A stretch of 44,816 nucleotides of DNA from Gammaproteobacteria bacterium (GTDB taxonomy: Bacteria; Pseudomonadota; Gammaproteobacteria; GRL18): contig JADGEM010000039.1 of assembly GCA_016744375.1 (NCBI GenBank), positions 1 to 44,816 on the forward strand, given 5' to 3'. The notes beneath the pieces were generated by a model. That model did not search any database and was not told the origin of the DNA. It worked only from the letters and a program-made list of their open reading frames with translations. The translations under genes were made by a program, and so were the position numbers. Shown piece by piece: positions 23,518 through 32,820 of the stretch (positions within the stretch are counted from its first letter, which is position 1; the number at the start of each line of letters is the position of its first letter).

Positions 23518-24411
23518 ATGAATAAAAAATATAGTTTTATTGATAATGACTCAAGAAAAAAATGTCGAGGTTTTAGTTTACTAGAATTGTTGGTGACATT
23601 ATCAGTTCTTGTTGCTATTGCAGGTGTTGGAGCATCTATGTATTTTCCTGCCTTAGATCAAGCATCTGTTAAAGTAGCACAAGCAGAAATGACTGAAATT
23701 ATTAAAGCGATCAAACAATTTAAAAAAGACACAGGTTATTATCCCAATCAGGGTATTTTTGATTTACAAACAAGTACAAAAACAAATATTGGCCAGGTAG
23801 ATGCAAGCAGTTTCCCGTCTATTAGCTCGGGACATCCTGATGGAGTTGAGCATTGGTTTTATTCGCCAGCCAATTTTTATCAACTGTATGAATCACCCAT
23901 AAAAGATAATGCAACAGGTGAAGAGGTTTCACCCTGGTCTGCAGTTTCTGGTAAAGGATGGCATGGTCCTTACTTGCAAAATAAAGAAGAGTATATAGAT
24001 TTAGGTAATAGTATGTCAATTTTAGATGTGAACGATCCAGCACTAACACCCAGCCCGGATTATGGTATTACTTTTGGTGGACCGGCCACCGCTAACAGTG
24101 GCAGTGTTAATAATGTTTATGGTATCAGTGACCCTTTTGTTCAAGATGCTATTATTGTAAATAATGAAATTGACAGTGATTTCTTCTTACTTGACTGGCA
24201 CCTATTAAACTCTCTGTCATTGGGGTATGACATTAATGAACACCAGATAACACGCAATGGGAGGCCTTTTTTGTTACTTTATAAAGATGGCAAACCTCGG
24301 CTAATTAGTTCAGGGGCTGATGGTGAATATGGTGGTGTTAATGCTGATGATTACTGTGTTAAGGGTAATAATGATTCACAATTTGATGACCTGGTGGTTT
24401 GCTTTAATTAG
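23518..24411 (+). CDS. Prepilin-like protein 2 (GspG/minor pilin type)
   Basis: 297 residues. Prepilin signal: CRG, cleavage before F19, SLLE with Glu at +5, then LLVTLSVLVAIAGVG. A pilin-type N-terminal helix with EIIKAIKQFKKDTGYYPNQG is followed by a beta-rich region, and the C-terminus resembles GspG (LLLYKDGKPRLISSGADGEY, then DYCVKGNNDSQFDDLVVC), with acidic calcium-type residues and two Cys. It lies in a run with another prepilin and the GspL-type gene. Likely a subunit of the pseudopilus. Confidence 0.85.
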   Translation: MNKKYSFIDNDSRKKCRGFSLLELLVTLSVLVAIAGVGASMYFPALDQASVKVAQAEMTEIIKAIKQFKKDTGYYPNQGIFDLQTSTKTNIGQVDASSFPSISSGHPDGVEHWFYSPANFYQLYESPIKDNATGEEVSPWSAVSGKGWHGPYLQNKEEYIDLGNSMSILDVNDPALTPSPDYGITFGGPATANSGSVNNVYGISDPFVQDAIIVNNEIDSDFFLLDWHLLNSLSLGYDINEHQITRNGRPFLLLYKDGKPRLISSGADGEYGGVNADDYCVKGNNDSQFDDLVVCFN

Positions 24412-24422
24412 CAAGATATATA

Positions 24423-25580
24423 ATGATGCAAACAAAAAATAATCAACAACTTACTTTAAGTTCCTTACCTTATAGTCTGGGTTTAACTTTATTGGAATTA
24501 TTAATCGTTGTCAGTATTTTATCAGCCACGGCTCTAGTTGCCATGAATACGCTGGATGGTGAAAATGAACAATTAAACTTTACCATTACTAAGCAACGCA
24601 TAAATTCTATAAAAAAAGCAGCTATTGGACATGCAATTCAATCTTCTCCAGGTGTGATTGCTGTGGATGGATTTGTTGCTGATATGGGTCGTTTACCTGT
24701 TTCTATAGAAGAGCTGACCAGTAAAATTTTAGATTGTGACAATGATACTGTTGATGAGGCTGATGCTGATAGTAACGGTGTGGCTGATATTTGCCAATGG
24801 CAATATGATACAACCTCAGAGTTATGGCATGGCTGGAATGGGCCTTATTTATCAACCTTGGCCGATAGTGATAATGAATTATCATTTAGAGATGGTTGGC
24901 ATAATCGAGGCAGTGCTCCAGATTTTGGTTGGTATTTTAATGCCACAGATTCTAATGCTGATAGTAAAAAAGATCAAATAGCATTACAAAGTCTGGCAAA
25001 GGATGGAATCGTCAATCCTGCAGCTCCAGCTGATTATAGTGCCCTGAGTTATTACGAGCAGGATTATCCGCCAACAACCTCACCAACAGTAACCCCCACG
25101 GATGAGCCTAATCCAATTATTATTAGTGCTGATCATGAAGTGAATATTAATGCCTGGAAATTTGTTTTTCATTTAATTAATCCCTGTAACCCTGATGCAG
25201 TTATTCCAACCACTTGCACTGGTGTAGATCTCTCGCCACTAGATGATATACGGGTTCAATTATATTATCGCCAAAATGGCCAAATTGTTGATTCCAGTTG
25301 GCCTGCAACCGATGTTTTAAGAGATGCTGAAGATGATTTGAGTGCCTTATTTGAATTAACTTCTGAGGTAGTGATAGATAATGTGGAACAGGTTGTCTCT
25401 TATGAATACTCTAGTAGTGATTTATTTATTCCATGGGGAAATATTTCTTATGTTCTTGTTAAAGAATCCGATGGCAGTTTATTGAGCGATCCAAAAATTA
25501 ACGTGCCATTTCCTCAACAAATTACTTTAATACCCAGAACCAATTTACCAGAAATACACATTTATTGGCGACTTGAATAA
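24423..25580 (+). CDS. Prepilin-like protein 3 with acidic repeat
   Basis: 385 residues. Prepilin signal: YSLG, cleavage before L21, TLLE with Glu at +5 and LLIVVSILSATALVAM. The leader lacks the usual basic residue next to Gly, a small departure. An acidic, EF-hand-like or type 3-repeat-like segment (CDNDTVDEADADSNGVADIC) occurs near residue 104-123. The C-terminal half is beta-rich with no family I know. It lies between prepilin 2 and the GspL-like gene, two bases from the latter. Probably a minor pilin at the tip. Confidence 0.8.
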   Translation: MMQTKNNQQLTLSSLPYSLGLTLLELLIVVSILSATALVAMNTLDGENEQLNFTITKQRINSIKKAAIGHAIQSSPGVIAVDGFVADMGRLPVSIEELTSKILDCDNDTVDEADADSNGVADICQWQYDTTSELWHGWNGPYLSTLADSDNELSFRDGWHNRGSAPDFGWYFNATDSNADSKKDQIALQSLAKDGIVNPAAPADYSALSYYEQDYPPTTSPTVTPTDEPNPIIISADHEVNINAWKFVFHLINPCNPDAVIPTTCTGVDLSPLDDIRVQLYYRQNGQIVDSSWPATDVLRDAEDDLSALFELTSEVVIDNVEQVVSYEYSSSDLFIPWGNISYVLVKESDGSLLSDPKINVPFPQQITLIPRTNLPEIHIYWRLE

Positions 25581-25582
25581 AA

Positions 25583-27301
25583 ATGAAAAAAAATAATATT
25601 GTAGAATTAATTGCTCTTAAAAATGATATTTTGGTTGTTTTATACTTAGGTACTAAATTATTAGCTTGTATTGCCAAAAGAGTTAAAAAAGAGATACAAA
25701 CGGGTGCAATAGTTGAGTCATTGATTGTTGATAATACATTGGCTATAGCAGAGATAAAAGAAAAGCTAATTGCCAAAGGTGAATCTATTCCAAATAAAGT
25801 GATTCTCGGTAGTATCGAAGTGGTAAATGGCATGGTTGATATTCCAGTTATACCTGAAAAGCCCAGAGATCATACTCAAATGCAGGAACTTATTCATTGG
25901 GAAATTGATCCTTTTTTATCAGAGCTTAATGATATAACGACTATTGGTAGCTTATTACAAAGTCGTGAATATATTACTGCAGCGCAGCGTGATGAAATTG
26001 TCTCACAGATGAATATTTTAAATGAGCAGGGCGAAAGAACCCGTTTTGGTGAAATGGCTTTGCAACTCAATTTAATAAATCGAGAAGCTTTGGATGAGGT
26101 TTTAGGTCTTCAGGAACATTTAGTCAGCCATGATGAACAAATTGTTTGTGGTTGGAATGGTGCTAGTGTCAAAAATGATGAAGGAGAGATAAATCACTAT
26201 TGGAACGTCAGTGGCCTGGGAAAGCATCGCCGCAATCATTGGACCCATAGTTTCAAATCACAAGAGTTAAAGTTGATTGGCTTATTACCATTATATGGCA
26301 GCAGCCTACGTCATATTTTACGCACTTATCAATTAGAGGCAAAAGAAGCATTAATTGTAGAAGTGTTTCAGGAGCAAATTTTTAGTTATCGAGTTAAGCA
26401 AGGAAAAATTGTATCAATTCGTATAGAAAGACGATTAGAACAATTACTGAATGAGTCAATTTTTATCTCACTTTGTTATGACCAGTTAAGAGCCAATATA
26501 GAAAAAATTGATATTGTTAGTGATGAGCCTATTAGTCAGGATGTTATTTCTCAAATTGAAGAACAATTACAGCGCAAAGTCCGGTTAACTAAAGCTGAAT
26601 TACAATCATGGTTACCATGGTTAAATGGTCTTGCAGACTGTGTTTTAGATAAGAAATGGGCATTAGCTAAACTGCCTATAATTGCTGCTAATGACCCCAA
26701 ACCAGCCATTTGGAAACAAGCTAATACCTGGCGATATGGTGCTCCAATTTTAATATTGCTTAGCCTGATTGCCTTTGATATCTCGCAAAGACTTTATCTC
26801 AGGTCATTAGAGAATCAATTGATAACACTGGAAGCAGAATTAAAAAAAGCAGGTAAATTATCTAACCAGCAAGGTCAAATTAATACAATAACCAAGACAG
26901 CCAAAAATACCTATGAAGAAATAAAATCAGAACTGAAGCTAATGAACACTGAGTATGCTCGTTTAAATCTCCAATTATATTCTAGAGTAAAAGGGTTGCC
27001 TGATTTACTACGAAATATAGCCAGTAGTGTTAATGGTAATATTTCTCTTGATTCTATTAATGAATATAACAAAAAATCAGGTTTAAGAGTCATTGGTACA
27101 ACTTTGAGTAATCGTGATGCACAACGTTTTGTGAAACGACTTAATAGTAATATCTCAAATCAGAACTTAGTGGCGAGTCATGTTCAGGTTGAACAAGGTA
27201 GTAAACGTATAGGAAAAGATGGTTATAGTTTTAATATGTGGTTATTAGATACGATGGAACAAATTGACAAAACGGATGAAACAAAAGGGGCAGCCAAATA
27301 A
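25583..27301 (+). CDS. GspL/PilM-PilN-like assembly protein with MshEN-type motif
   Basis: 572 residues. The N-terminal ~370 residues show a PilM/GspL cytoplasmic arrangement; one transmembrane helix (~383-400, APILILLSLIAFDISQR) is followed by a coiled coil (~403-435) and a periplasmic PilN-like part (LPDLLRNIASSVNGNISLD). In the cytoplasmic half an insertion at about 128-178 contains ITAAQRDEIV and the R154-to-Q177 stretch RFGEMALQL...LINREALDEVLGLQ. This closely follows the c-di-GMP-binding MshEN motif (RLG-x4-V-x2-G-x-I-x4-L-x3-L-x2-Q), although the Gly is Asn and the Leu after R is Phe. Fused PilM-PilN relates it to GspL or MshI. Confidence 0.8.
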   Translation: MKKNNIVELIALKNDILVVLYLGTKLLACIAKRVKKEIQTGAIVESLIVDNTLAIAEIKEKLIAKGESIPNKVILGSIEVVNGMVDIPVIPEKPRDHTQMQELIHWEIDPFLSELNDITTIGSLLQSREYITAAQRDEIVSQMNILNEQGERTRFGEMALQLNLINREALDEVLGLQEHLVSHDEQIVCGWNGASVKNDEGEINHYWNVSGLGKHRRNHWTHSFKSQELKLIGLLPLYGSSLRHILRTYQLEAKEALIVEVFQEQIFSYRVKQGKIVSIRIERRLEQLLNESIFISLCYDQLRANIEKIDIVSDEPISQDVISQIEEQLQRKVRLTKAELQSWLPWLNGLADCVLDKKWALAKLPIIAANDPKPAIWKQANTWRYGAPILILLSLIAFDISQRLYLRSLENQLITLEAELKKAGKLSNQQGQINTITKTAKNTYEEIKSELKLMNTEYARLNLQLYSRVKGLPDLLRNIASSVNGNISLDSINEYNKKSGLRVIGTTLSNRDAQRFVKRLNSNISNQNLVASHVQVEQGSKRIGKDGYSFNMWLLDTMEQIDKTDETKGAAK

Positions 27302-27305
27302 TAGC

Positions 27306-27974
27306 ATGAGATTATTAGTAAAGTGGAATGAAAGTTCACAACGGGATCAAAATTTAATTCTAATTCTTATTTGTGCAACAATGGTTGGTGGTTATATTGG
27401 AGGTGTTTATTTAGCTTCAGGTTTGCATGAGTCGGTTTTTGAAACAAAAAAGTTAGTATCACGAAAAGAGAATCGACTTACTTTAAAAAAACAAAAATTG
27501 AGTAATATAAATGATCCTGGCGTTTATGAAAATAAACTAACAAAGATTCAGCCAGAGTTTGATGAAATCAGAAAAAAATACAATGCTCTAAAAAATGGCT
27601 TTGTGCCTTTAGATGATTTACAAAAAGTTGAGTCTTTACGTTTAGAAATATCTGAGCATGCTCGAAAGTCAGGTCTGGCGATAAAAACCATGGCTACAAT
27701 TGATGGGCGGGTGAATAACTCACGAAGCACTCCAAATAAAGAATCAAGAAAGAAGCTAACTCGAAATAAATTCAAACGGCTATTAGTCAAAGTAAATAGT
27801 TATACCACTTTTAGCGGCTTATTAAAGTTTTTAGATGGACTTGAACAACTGAGCTATTATGCACCTGTTGTGCAAATTAATATTGAAGCGGTTATCCCAG
27901 AGCTTGGAACGGGGGAGTCAGAAGCACCATCTACAAAAAAACTAATCAATGTAGGGATGATTATTGCTTTATAG
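27306..27974 (+). CDS. GspM/PilO-like inner-membrane protein
   Basis: 223 residues from the ATG at 27306, four bases after the previous gene's stop codon; an in-frame start at 27264 would overlap the previous gene. One transmembrane helix (~residues 16-38, LILILICATMVGGYIGGVYL) is followed by a coiled coil and a periplasmic alpha/beta domain with YTTFSGLLKFLDGLEQLSYYAPVVQINI, which resembles the PilO/GspM ferredoxin-like fold. It would pair with the preceding GspL/PilN-like protein in the inner-membrane platform. Confidence 0.8.
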   Translation: MRLLVKWNESSQRDQNLILILICATMVGGYIGGVYLASGLHESVFETKKLVSRKENRLTLKKQKLSNINDPGVYENKLTKIQPEFDEIRKKYNALKNGFVPLDDLQKVESLRLEISEHARKSGLAIKTMATIDGRVNNSRSTPNKESRKKLTRNKFKRLLVKVNSYTTFSGLLKFLDGLEQLSYYAPVVQINIEAVIPELGTGESEAPSTKKLINVGMIIAL

Positions 27975-27992
27975 CTAAATCAATTAATAAAA

Positions 27993-29129
27993 ATGAATTA
28001 TAAAAATGAAATTTTAAAGTTATTACTATTAATGCGAGAAGAAAAAGCTTCCGATTTACATATTAGTAGCAACTGGTCACCTGTATTAAGAATTAATGGC
28101 AGCTTAGTGACAAAAAATGATTATTACTATTCGAGTGAGCAAATGGGAAAAATGCTTGATGTTATTATTAATCATCAACAAAAAGAACTCTATCTTGAAG
28201 CAGGTAATTTAGACTTTGGCTTTAGTGATGATGATAATGAGCGTTATCGTTTTAATGTCTATCGAGAAATGGGAAAAACAACCATGGCAATACGTCATCT
28301 TGATAATACCTTTAAAAAATTAGATGAGTTGTCACTGCCACAATCAATTAATCAGTTAACAAAAATGAAAGCAGGATTAGTTTTGGTTTGTGGTTCAACA
28401 GGTAGTGGAAAAAGCACGACGCTTGCCAGTATCTTAAATGATATTAATACTTACCGTGACGCTCATATTATTACCATTGAAGATCCAGTTGAATTTGTCT
28501 ATGAAAACAAAAAAGGTTTGGTGCATCAAAGGGAATTACATAGTGATGTACAAACCTTTGCCAGTGCAGTCAGAGCATCCTTACGAGAAGACCCTGATGT
28601 CATTATGGTTGGTGAAATGCGTGATCTGGAAACCATTAGAGCAGCTATTACTGCAGCTGAAACAGGCCATCTGGTTCTTTCAACCTTACACACAGCAGAT
28701 GCAGTCGGTGTGGTAGAACGTTTAATTGGTAGTTTTCCAGGTGATGAACAAACCGTCGCAAGACATAGAATATCATTGGCACTTAAAGCAGTAGTTGCAC
28801 AGCAATTAGTACCTAATGAGTCGGGTTCTAAACGGCTTCCAGTGGTTGAAATATTGATGAATAATCAAGCGGTTTCTAACTTAATTGTCAGTAATAAAAC
28901 CAAGCAAATTTATTCAATGATTGAAGGTGGACGGAGTGAAGGAATGCAGACCTTTGACCAATCATTGGTTGAACTGGTTACTAACCGACAACTCGAACGG
29001 CAAGTTGCTGACAAAATTTGTCATCATCCTGAAAATCTAAAAAAACTATTTCAAAATGTTCATAGTACAAGATCAGTGAGTCATAGTGGTGATTCTTCAC
29101 AAGCTAGAACATCTCAGAGTAGAATATGA
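27993..29129 (+). CDS. PilT-like retraction ATPase
   Basis: 378 residues. Walker A is GSTGSGKS at 134-141, with the aspartate box following as HIITIEDPVEFVY, Walker B as EDPDVIMVGEMRD, and His box TGHLVLSTLHTADAVG. The C-terminal MIEGGRSEGMQTFDQSLVEL matches PilT/PilU. There is no N1 domain, which separates it from GspE. It is placed inside a GspL-M-E-F-C-D order, where true T2SS clusters lack a PilT, so the machine may be a retractable pilus. The last ~25 residues (SRSVSHSGDSSQARTSQSRI) are disordered. Confidence 0.93.
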   Translation: MNYKNEILKLLLLMREEKASDLHISSNWSPVLRINGSLVTKNDYYYSSEQMGKMLDVIINHQQKELYLEAGNLDFGFSDDDNERYRFNVYREMGKTTMAIRHLDNTFKKLDELSLPQSINQLTKMKAGLVLVCGSTGSGKSTTLASILNDINTYRDAHIITIEDPVEFVYENKKGLVHQRELHSDVQTFASAVRASLREDPDVIMVGEMRDLETIRAAITAAETGHLVLSTLHTADAVGVVERLIGSFPGDEQTVARHRISLALKAVVAQQLVPNESGSKRLPVVEILMNNQAVSNLIVSNKTKQIYSMIEGGRSEGMQTFDQSLVELVTNRQLERQVADKICHHPENLKKLFQNVHSTRSVSHSGDSSQARTSQSRI

Positions 29130-29228
29130 CTACATAAAAAGGAAATACACCATAAGTAATCGAGCAGAAGAGCGGCGATAACTGTTTTAAACAATGTGAT
29201 GTGTAAACAATAGGTAATTGAGGTCAAT

Positions 29229-30854
29229 GTGGCAATAAATGAATCGGTATTAATTAATGCCGCAATCCAAACAAATTTAGTTAGTACTAATAAGCTGTTA
29301 GACTATAAGCAGCAAGCAAGACGAGAACGTAAAGATCTTTTAGATGTTATTAGTTTTGATAACCGTATGCCTGTTTCTGCCTTTTATCAAGCGCTTGCAG
29401 AATATAGAAAAATTCCTTTTTTACAAGTACATGAGTTAGTGCCTGCTATAAACATTCTTGAAAAAATACCCGCTAATACTGTACAAAGACGGATCATTTT
29501 ACCGGTTTACAAAAATAGCGAATTATTTATAGTCATGGCTGATCCTGATGATAATGTTGCCCTGGATAGCATCTCTCGCTTATTAACTCAACGACAAAAA
29601 CTAAAAGTTGCTTTTGCAGAGCCTGCTGGTTTGAAAATGATTATTGCCCGCTATTATCGGCAAAAAATTATTTTTTCTGAAAAAGTTCAGGAAGAACCAG
29701 ATTATGTAGAAATTTTTAATATTTTAGTCCGTGAAGCCCATTTAAGACGTTCTTCTGATATTCATATGGAGCCAGAAAAAGAGTTTATGCGTATTCGTTT
29801 TCGTGTTGATGGGCATTTACAAGAATATAGTCGCGGTTTAAATAAAGAAGATTCAGAAGGTTTGGTTAATCGTATAAAAGTGCTTGCAAATTTAGATATC
29901 GCTGAACAAAGAATGCCTCAGGATGGAGGCATAACCTTTAAGGTTGATGGTTGGGATATTGATGATATTGATATGCGTATTGCTACTGTTCCTACCCGTT
30001 GGGGTGAACGTGTTACAGTGCGCCTATTGGCAGGTAATGATGAGGGAATGCAATTAGATAATCTGGGTATGCCGACTCAATTATTATCAGAATTTAAAGA
30101 ACTTGTACGCCGCAAATTCGGCATTGTTTTAGTAACAGGACCAACAGGTGGGGGTAAGTCAACAACCCTTTATGCTGCATTAAGACAACTTGATACTTCT
30201 TCCCAAAATATTCTTACCGTTGAAGATCCTATTGAACAATTTTTAAATGGTGTTTCTCAAGTACAAGTCAGTACAAAAGTTTCTTTTGCAAGTGCGTTAC
30301 GTTCTTTTTTACGTCATGACCCTGATGTGGTTTTAGTCGGTGAAATTCGTGACAAAGAAACAGCGGAAATTGCTTTAAAAGCTGCAATGACTGGACACTT
30401 GGTCATGTCTACATTGCACACAAATACTTCTATCGCGGCCGTTAACCGCCTTATTGATATTGGGTGTGAACGTTTCTTAATTGCATCCTCTTTAATTGGT
30501 GTAGTGGCACAACGATTAATACGACGTTTATGCATTCACTGTAAAGTAGCGGCTGAAGTTACTGAAGATGACTTACTAAAGCTAGAAGTTGTTGAACCAT
30601 CAGCAACAGTGAATCTATTTAAAGCTCAGGGTTGTCCACATTGCCTTGGGACGGGGTATCTTGGTCGAGTGGGCGTGTATGAATTATTTGGAGTCGATGA
30701 TTCAGTAGTACATCTTATTGAACAAGGTGCTAATGAAGCAGAGCTTAAAAACAAAGCCAATGTTTATTATAGTTTATGGCAAGATGGCCGGAGTAAAGTG
30801 CTCGAAGGAATTACCTCTCTCGATGAAGCTCTACAGTTAAAACCTAAGGTGTAA
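29229..30854 (+). CDS. GspE/PilB-type assembly ATPase
   Basis: 541 residues from the GTG at 29229, preceded by TGAGG. The N1 domain (1-~150) is T2SSE_N-like but lacks the MshEN c-di-GMP signature. The ATPase has Walker A GPTGGGKS (304-311), aspartate box ILTVEDPIEQFL, Walker B HDPDVVLVGEIRD and His box TGHLVMSTLHTN. A zinc-binding tetracysteine (CIHCK and CPHCLGTG) sits near the C-terminus as in GspE. It powers pseudopilus assembly at the inner-membrane platform. A 99-base gap separates it from the PilT-like gene. GspF follows two bases after it. Confidence 0.95.
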   Translation: MAINESVLINAAIQTNLVSTNKLLDYKQQARRERKDLLDVISFDNRMPVSAFYQALAEYRKIPFLQVHELVPAINILEKIPANTVQRRIILPVYKNSELFIVMADPDDNVALDSISRLLTQRQKLKVAFAEPAGLKMIIARYYRQKIIFSEKVQEEPDYVEIFNILVREAHLRRSSDIHMEPEKEFMRIRFRVDGHLQEYSRGLNKEDSEGLVNRIKVLANLDIAEQRMPQDGGITFKVDGWDIDDIDMRIATVPTRWGERVTVRLLAGNDEGMQLDNLGMPTQLLSEFKELVRRKFGIVLVTGPTGGGKSTTLYAALRQLDTSSQNILTVEDPIEQFLNGVSQVQVSTKVSFASALRSFLRHDPDVVLVGEIRDKETAEIALKAAMTGHLVMSTLHTNTSIAAVNRLIDIGCERFLIASSLIGVVAQRLIRRLCIHCKVAAEVTEDDLLKLEVVEPSATVNLFKAQGCPHCLGTGYLGRVGVYELFGVDDSVVHLIEQGANEAELKNKANVYYSLWQDGRSKVLEGITSLDEALQLKPKV

Positions 30855-30856
30855 CT

Positions 30857-32092
30857 ATGGCTTATACCTATTTTTATAAAGCTGTTGATGGACAAGGCAA
30901 AGATCGTAAAGGAAGCATAGAAGGACTGAATGAAAAAGAAGTCAGCTCACTACTTCGTGAAAAAGGCCTCTATGTTACTGAAATCAGGCTCAGTGATAAT
31001 CTTGAAGATCCGTTTGCCAGAAAATATCAATTGGATTGGTTACGACCAAAATACCATGCTCGAATAAAAAGTGATGATTTAGCAACATTTTTTCGACAAA
31101 TGTCATTAATGCTGCAATCAGGTAGTACTATTCTAGAAAGCTTAGAAATTAATAATCGACTGGTTGAAAAAAGAAAATTATCACAATCAATAAAACGAAT
31201 GGAAAACTATATTTCTGAAGGTAAAAAGTTTTCAAATTCGATGTATGAAGAGAGAAAAATATTTGGTGATTTTCTACCAAAGATGATTGAAAGTGGCGAA
31301 CAAAGTGGTGAACTTGATCAGGTTATGGAACGTTTAGCAGAGGATTTAGAACGCAAATCAGAAATGAAAAGGGCACTTAAAGCTGCCATGATTTATCCTT
31401 CAATTTTAGTTATTGTTACTACTGCCGTTATTGTTTATTTATTGGTCAGCATTATTCCAAAATTTGCTTCTTTTTTAGGTCGCCAAGGTGCTGATCTTCC
31501 CGCATCAACTCAGATAATGCTTGATATGTCTTCTTTTATGGAAGATAACGGTTTGTATTTAGGGATTGCAATAGGTTCTATTGTTATGTCAATTTTAGTT
31601 TTTTATACCACAAAAACAGGTGAAAAGCTTATTGATAAAATTCTAATAAGAATGCCGATTATTGGAAAAAATATTATTGCAGGAACTATGGCACAAACAG
31701 GTTGGTCAATGGCAATACAATTAAAAAGTGGTATGACTATTCTTGATGCTATTAATGCTTCCAAGCAGTTGGTAAAAAACCAGGCTTTTTATGCTGCATT
31801 TACTACGGCTGCCAATCGTATAACAGAAGGTGGAACACTGACTTCTAGTTTTGATCAACCAATTATTCCATTGATGATGCGACACATGATAACCGTGGGT
31901 GAAAAAACAGGTGAGCTAGACTCGGTGATGATGCAAATGGCTCATTTTTATCAAATTGAACTACGAGCAAGAATTAAATTAATGGGTGAAATGATACAGC
32001 CTGTGTTGACCGTTATTATTGGGGCAACTATTGGTTTTGTTTATCTATCATTTTTCTCAGCAATGTTAAAAGTTTCAACAGGTGGCCAGTAA
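30857..32092 (+). CDS. GspF/PilC-like inner-membrane platform protein
   Basis: 411 residues with two GspF repeats: residues ~70-195 (LATFFRQMSLMLQSGSTILE) and ~275-395 (AQTGWSMAIQLKSGMTILDA), each with hydrophobic helices near 175, 225 and 385. The motif PKMIESGEQSGELDQVMERLA, repeated as HMITVGEKTGELDSVMMQMA, is the family signature. It forms the platform on which GspE acts. Located immediately after the ATPase. Confidence 0.95.
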   Translation: MAYTYFYKAVDGQGKDRKGSIEGLNEKEVSSLLREKGLYVTEIRLSDNLEDPFARKYQLDWLRPKYHARIKSDDLATFFRQMSLMLQSGSTILESLEINNRLVEKRKLSQSIKRMENYISEGKKFSNSMYEERKIFGDFLPKMIESGEQSGELDQVMERLAEDLERKSEMKRALKAAMIYPSILVIVTTAVIVYLLVSIIPKFASFLGRQGADLPASTQIMLDMSSFMEDNGLYLGIAIGSIVMSILVFYTTKTGEKLIDKILIRMPIIGKNIIAGTMAQTGWSMAIQLKSGMTILDAINASKQLVKNQAFYAAFTTAANRITEGGTLTSSFDQPIIPLMMRHMITVGEKTGELDSVMMQMAHFYQIELRARIKLMGEMIQPVLTVIIGATIGFVYLSFFSAMLKVSTGGQ

Positions 32093-32097
32093 ATTTT

Positions 32098-32820
32098 ATG
32101 AGTAATAAAGTAAATATTTTCACAATAACTATTATTAATCTTTTGGTTTTTCAATCTCCCTTGATAATAGCTGAAGAAGATAACCCTCAAAATACAATTA
32201 ATTCAAGTAAAGCCATGGTTAATGATTATCTTGAAAAAGGTACTGCTAATCAATTAAATAAAAATCTTGATGCGATTGATAAATATTATGAAACAATTAA
32301 TGCAAAAGTTAAAAAAAATACCCATGAAAAACCAGCAGTAGAAAAAAAACAGGAACAAGGTTTTTCTAAAGATGAAAAACAGAAAAAAGAAATTAATGAT
32401 GGTTTGTTAGAAATGATGAAAACAGCTGGTGTTGATAAATCTACAGAGACTGCTGATAGTAAGACCAAAAAAGAACCCGTTGTGCATATCTTTCGTGATC
32501 CTTTTTCATTAACACCTAGTTTAACGGGAGGAGAGCGTTTAATTGAAGATTCATTACCCTTTGCACAAAAATCTTTTTCTGGTGAATTGCCCAAAATGGT
32601 TTTAAAAGGTGTAGTAAAAAAAGTGGATGGAACACGTGTTGCATTGATTCAACTAGATGATAAGTTGACTTATATGGTGAAAGAGAATGATCGCATAAGC
32701 TTGGCTGCTTTAGGTATAAGAACAATTATTCATGTACAGGAAATTCATGAAAATGCAATTATTGTCGAACCTGGAGAAATTAACTCAGGTCAGGAAAATG
32801 AGGTCATTGTTGTACGATGA
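32098..32820 (+). CDS. GspC/PilP-like protein
   Basis: 240 residues. An N-terminal signal/anchor (residues 5-25) is followed by a long, charged, low-complexity stretch (to ~125) and a C-terminal HR-type domain (FRDPFSLTP, then MVLKGVVKKVDGTRVALIQL and VKENDRI). This resembles PilP/GspC, which links the inner-membrane platform to the secretin. Its stop overlaps the start of the secretin gene by four bases (ATGA), so they are coupled. Confidence 0.78.
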   Translation: MSNKVNIFTITIINLLVFQSPLIIAEEDNPQNTINSSKAMVNDYLEKGTANQLNKNLDAIDKYYETINAKVKKNTHEKPAVEKKQEQGFSKDEKQKKEINDGLLEMMKTAGVDKSTETADSKTKKEPVVHIFRDPFSLTPSLTGGERLIEDSLPFAQKSFSGELPKMVLKGVVKKVDGTRVALIQLDDKLTYMVKENDRISLAALGIRTIIHVQEIHENAIIVEPGEINSGQENEVIVVR

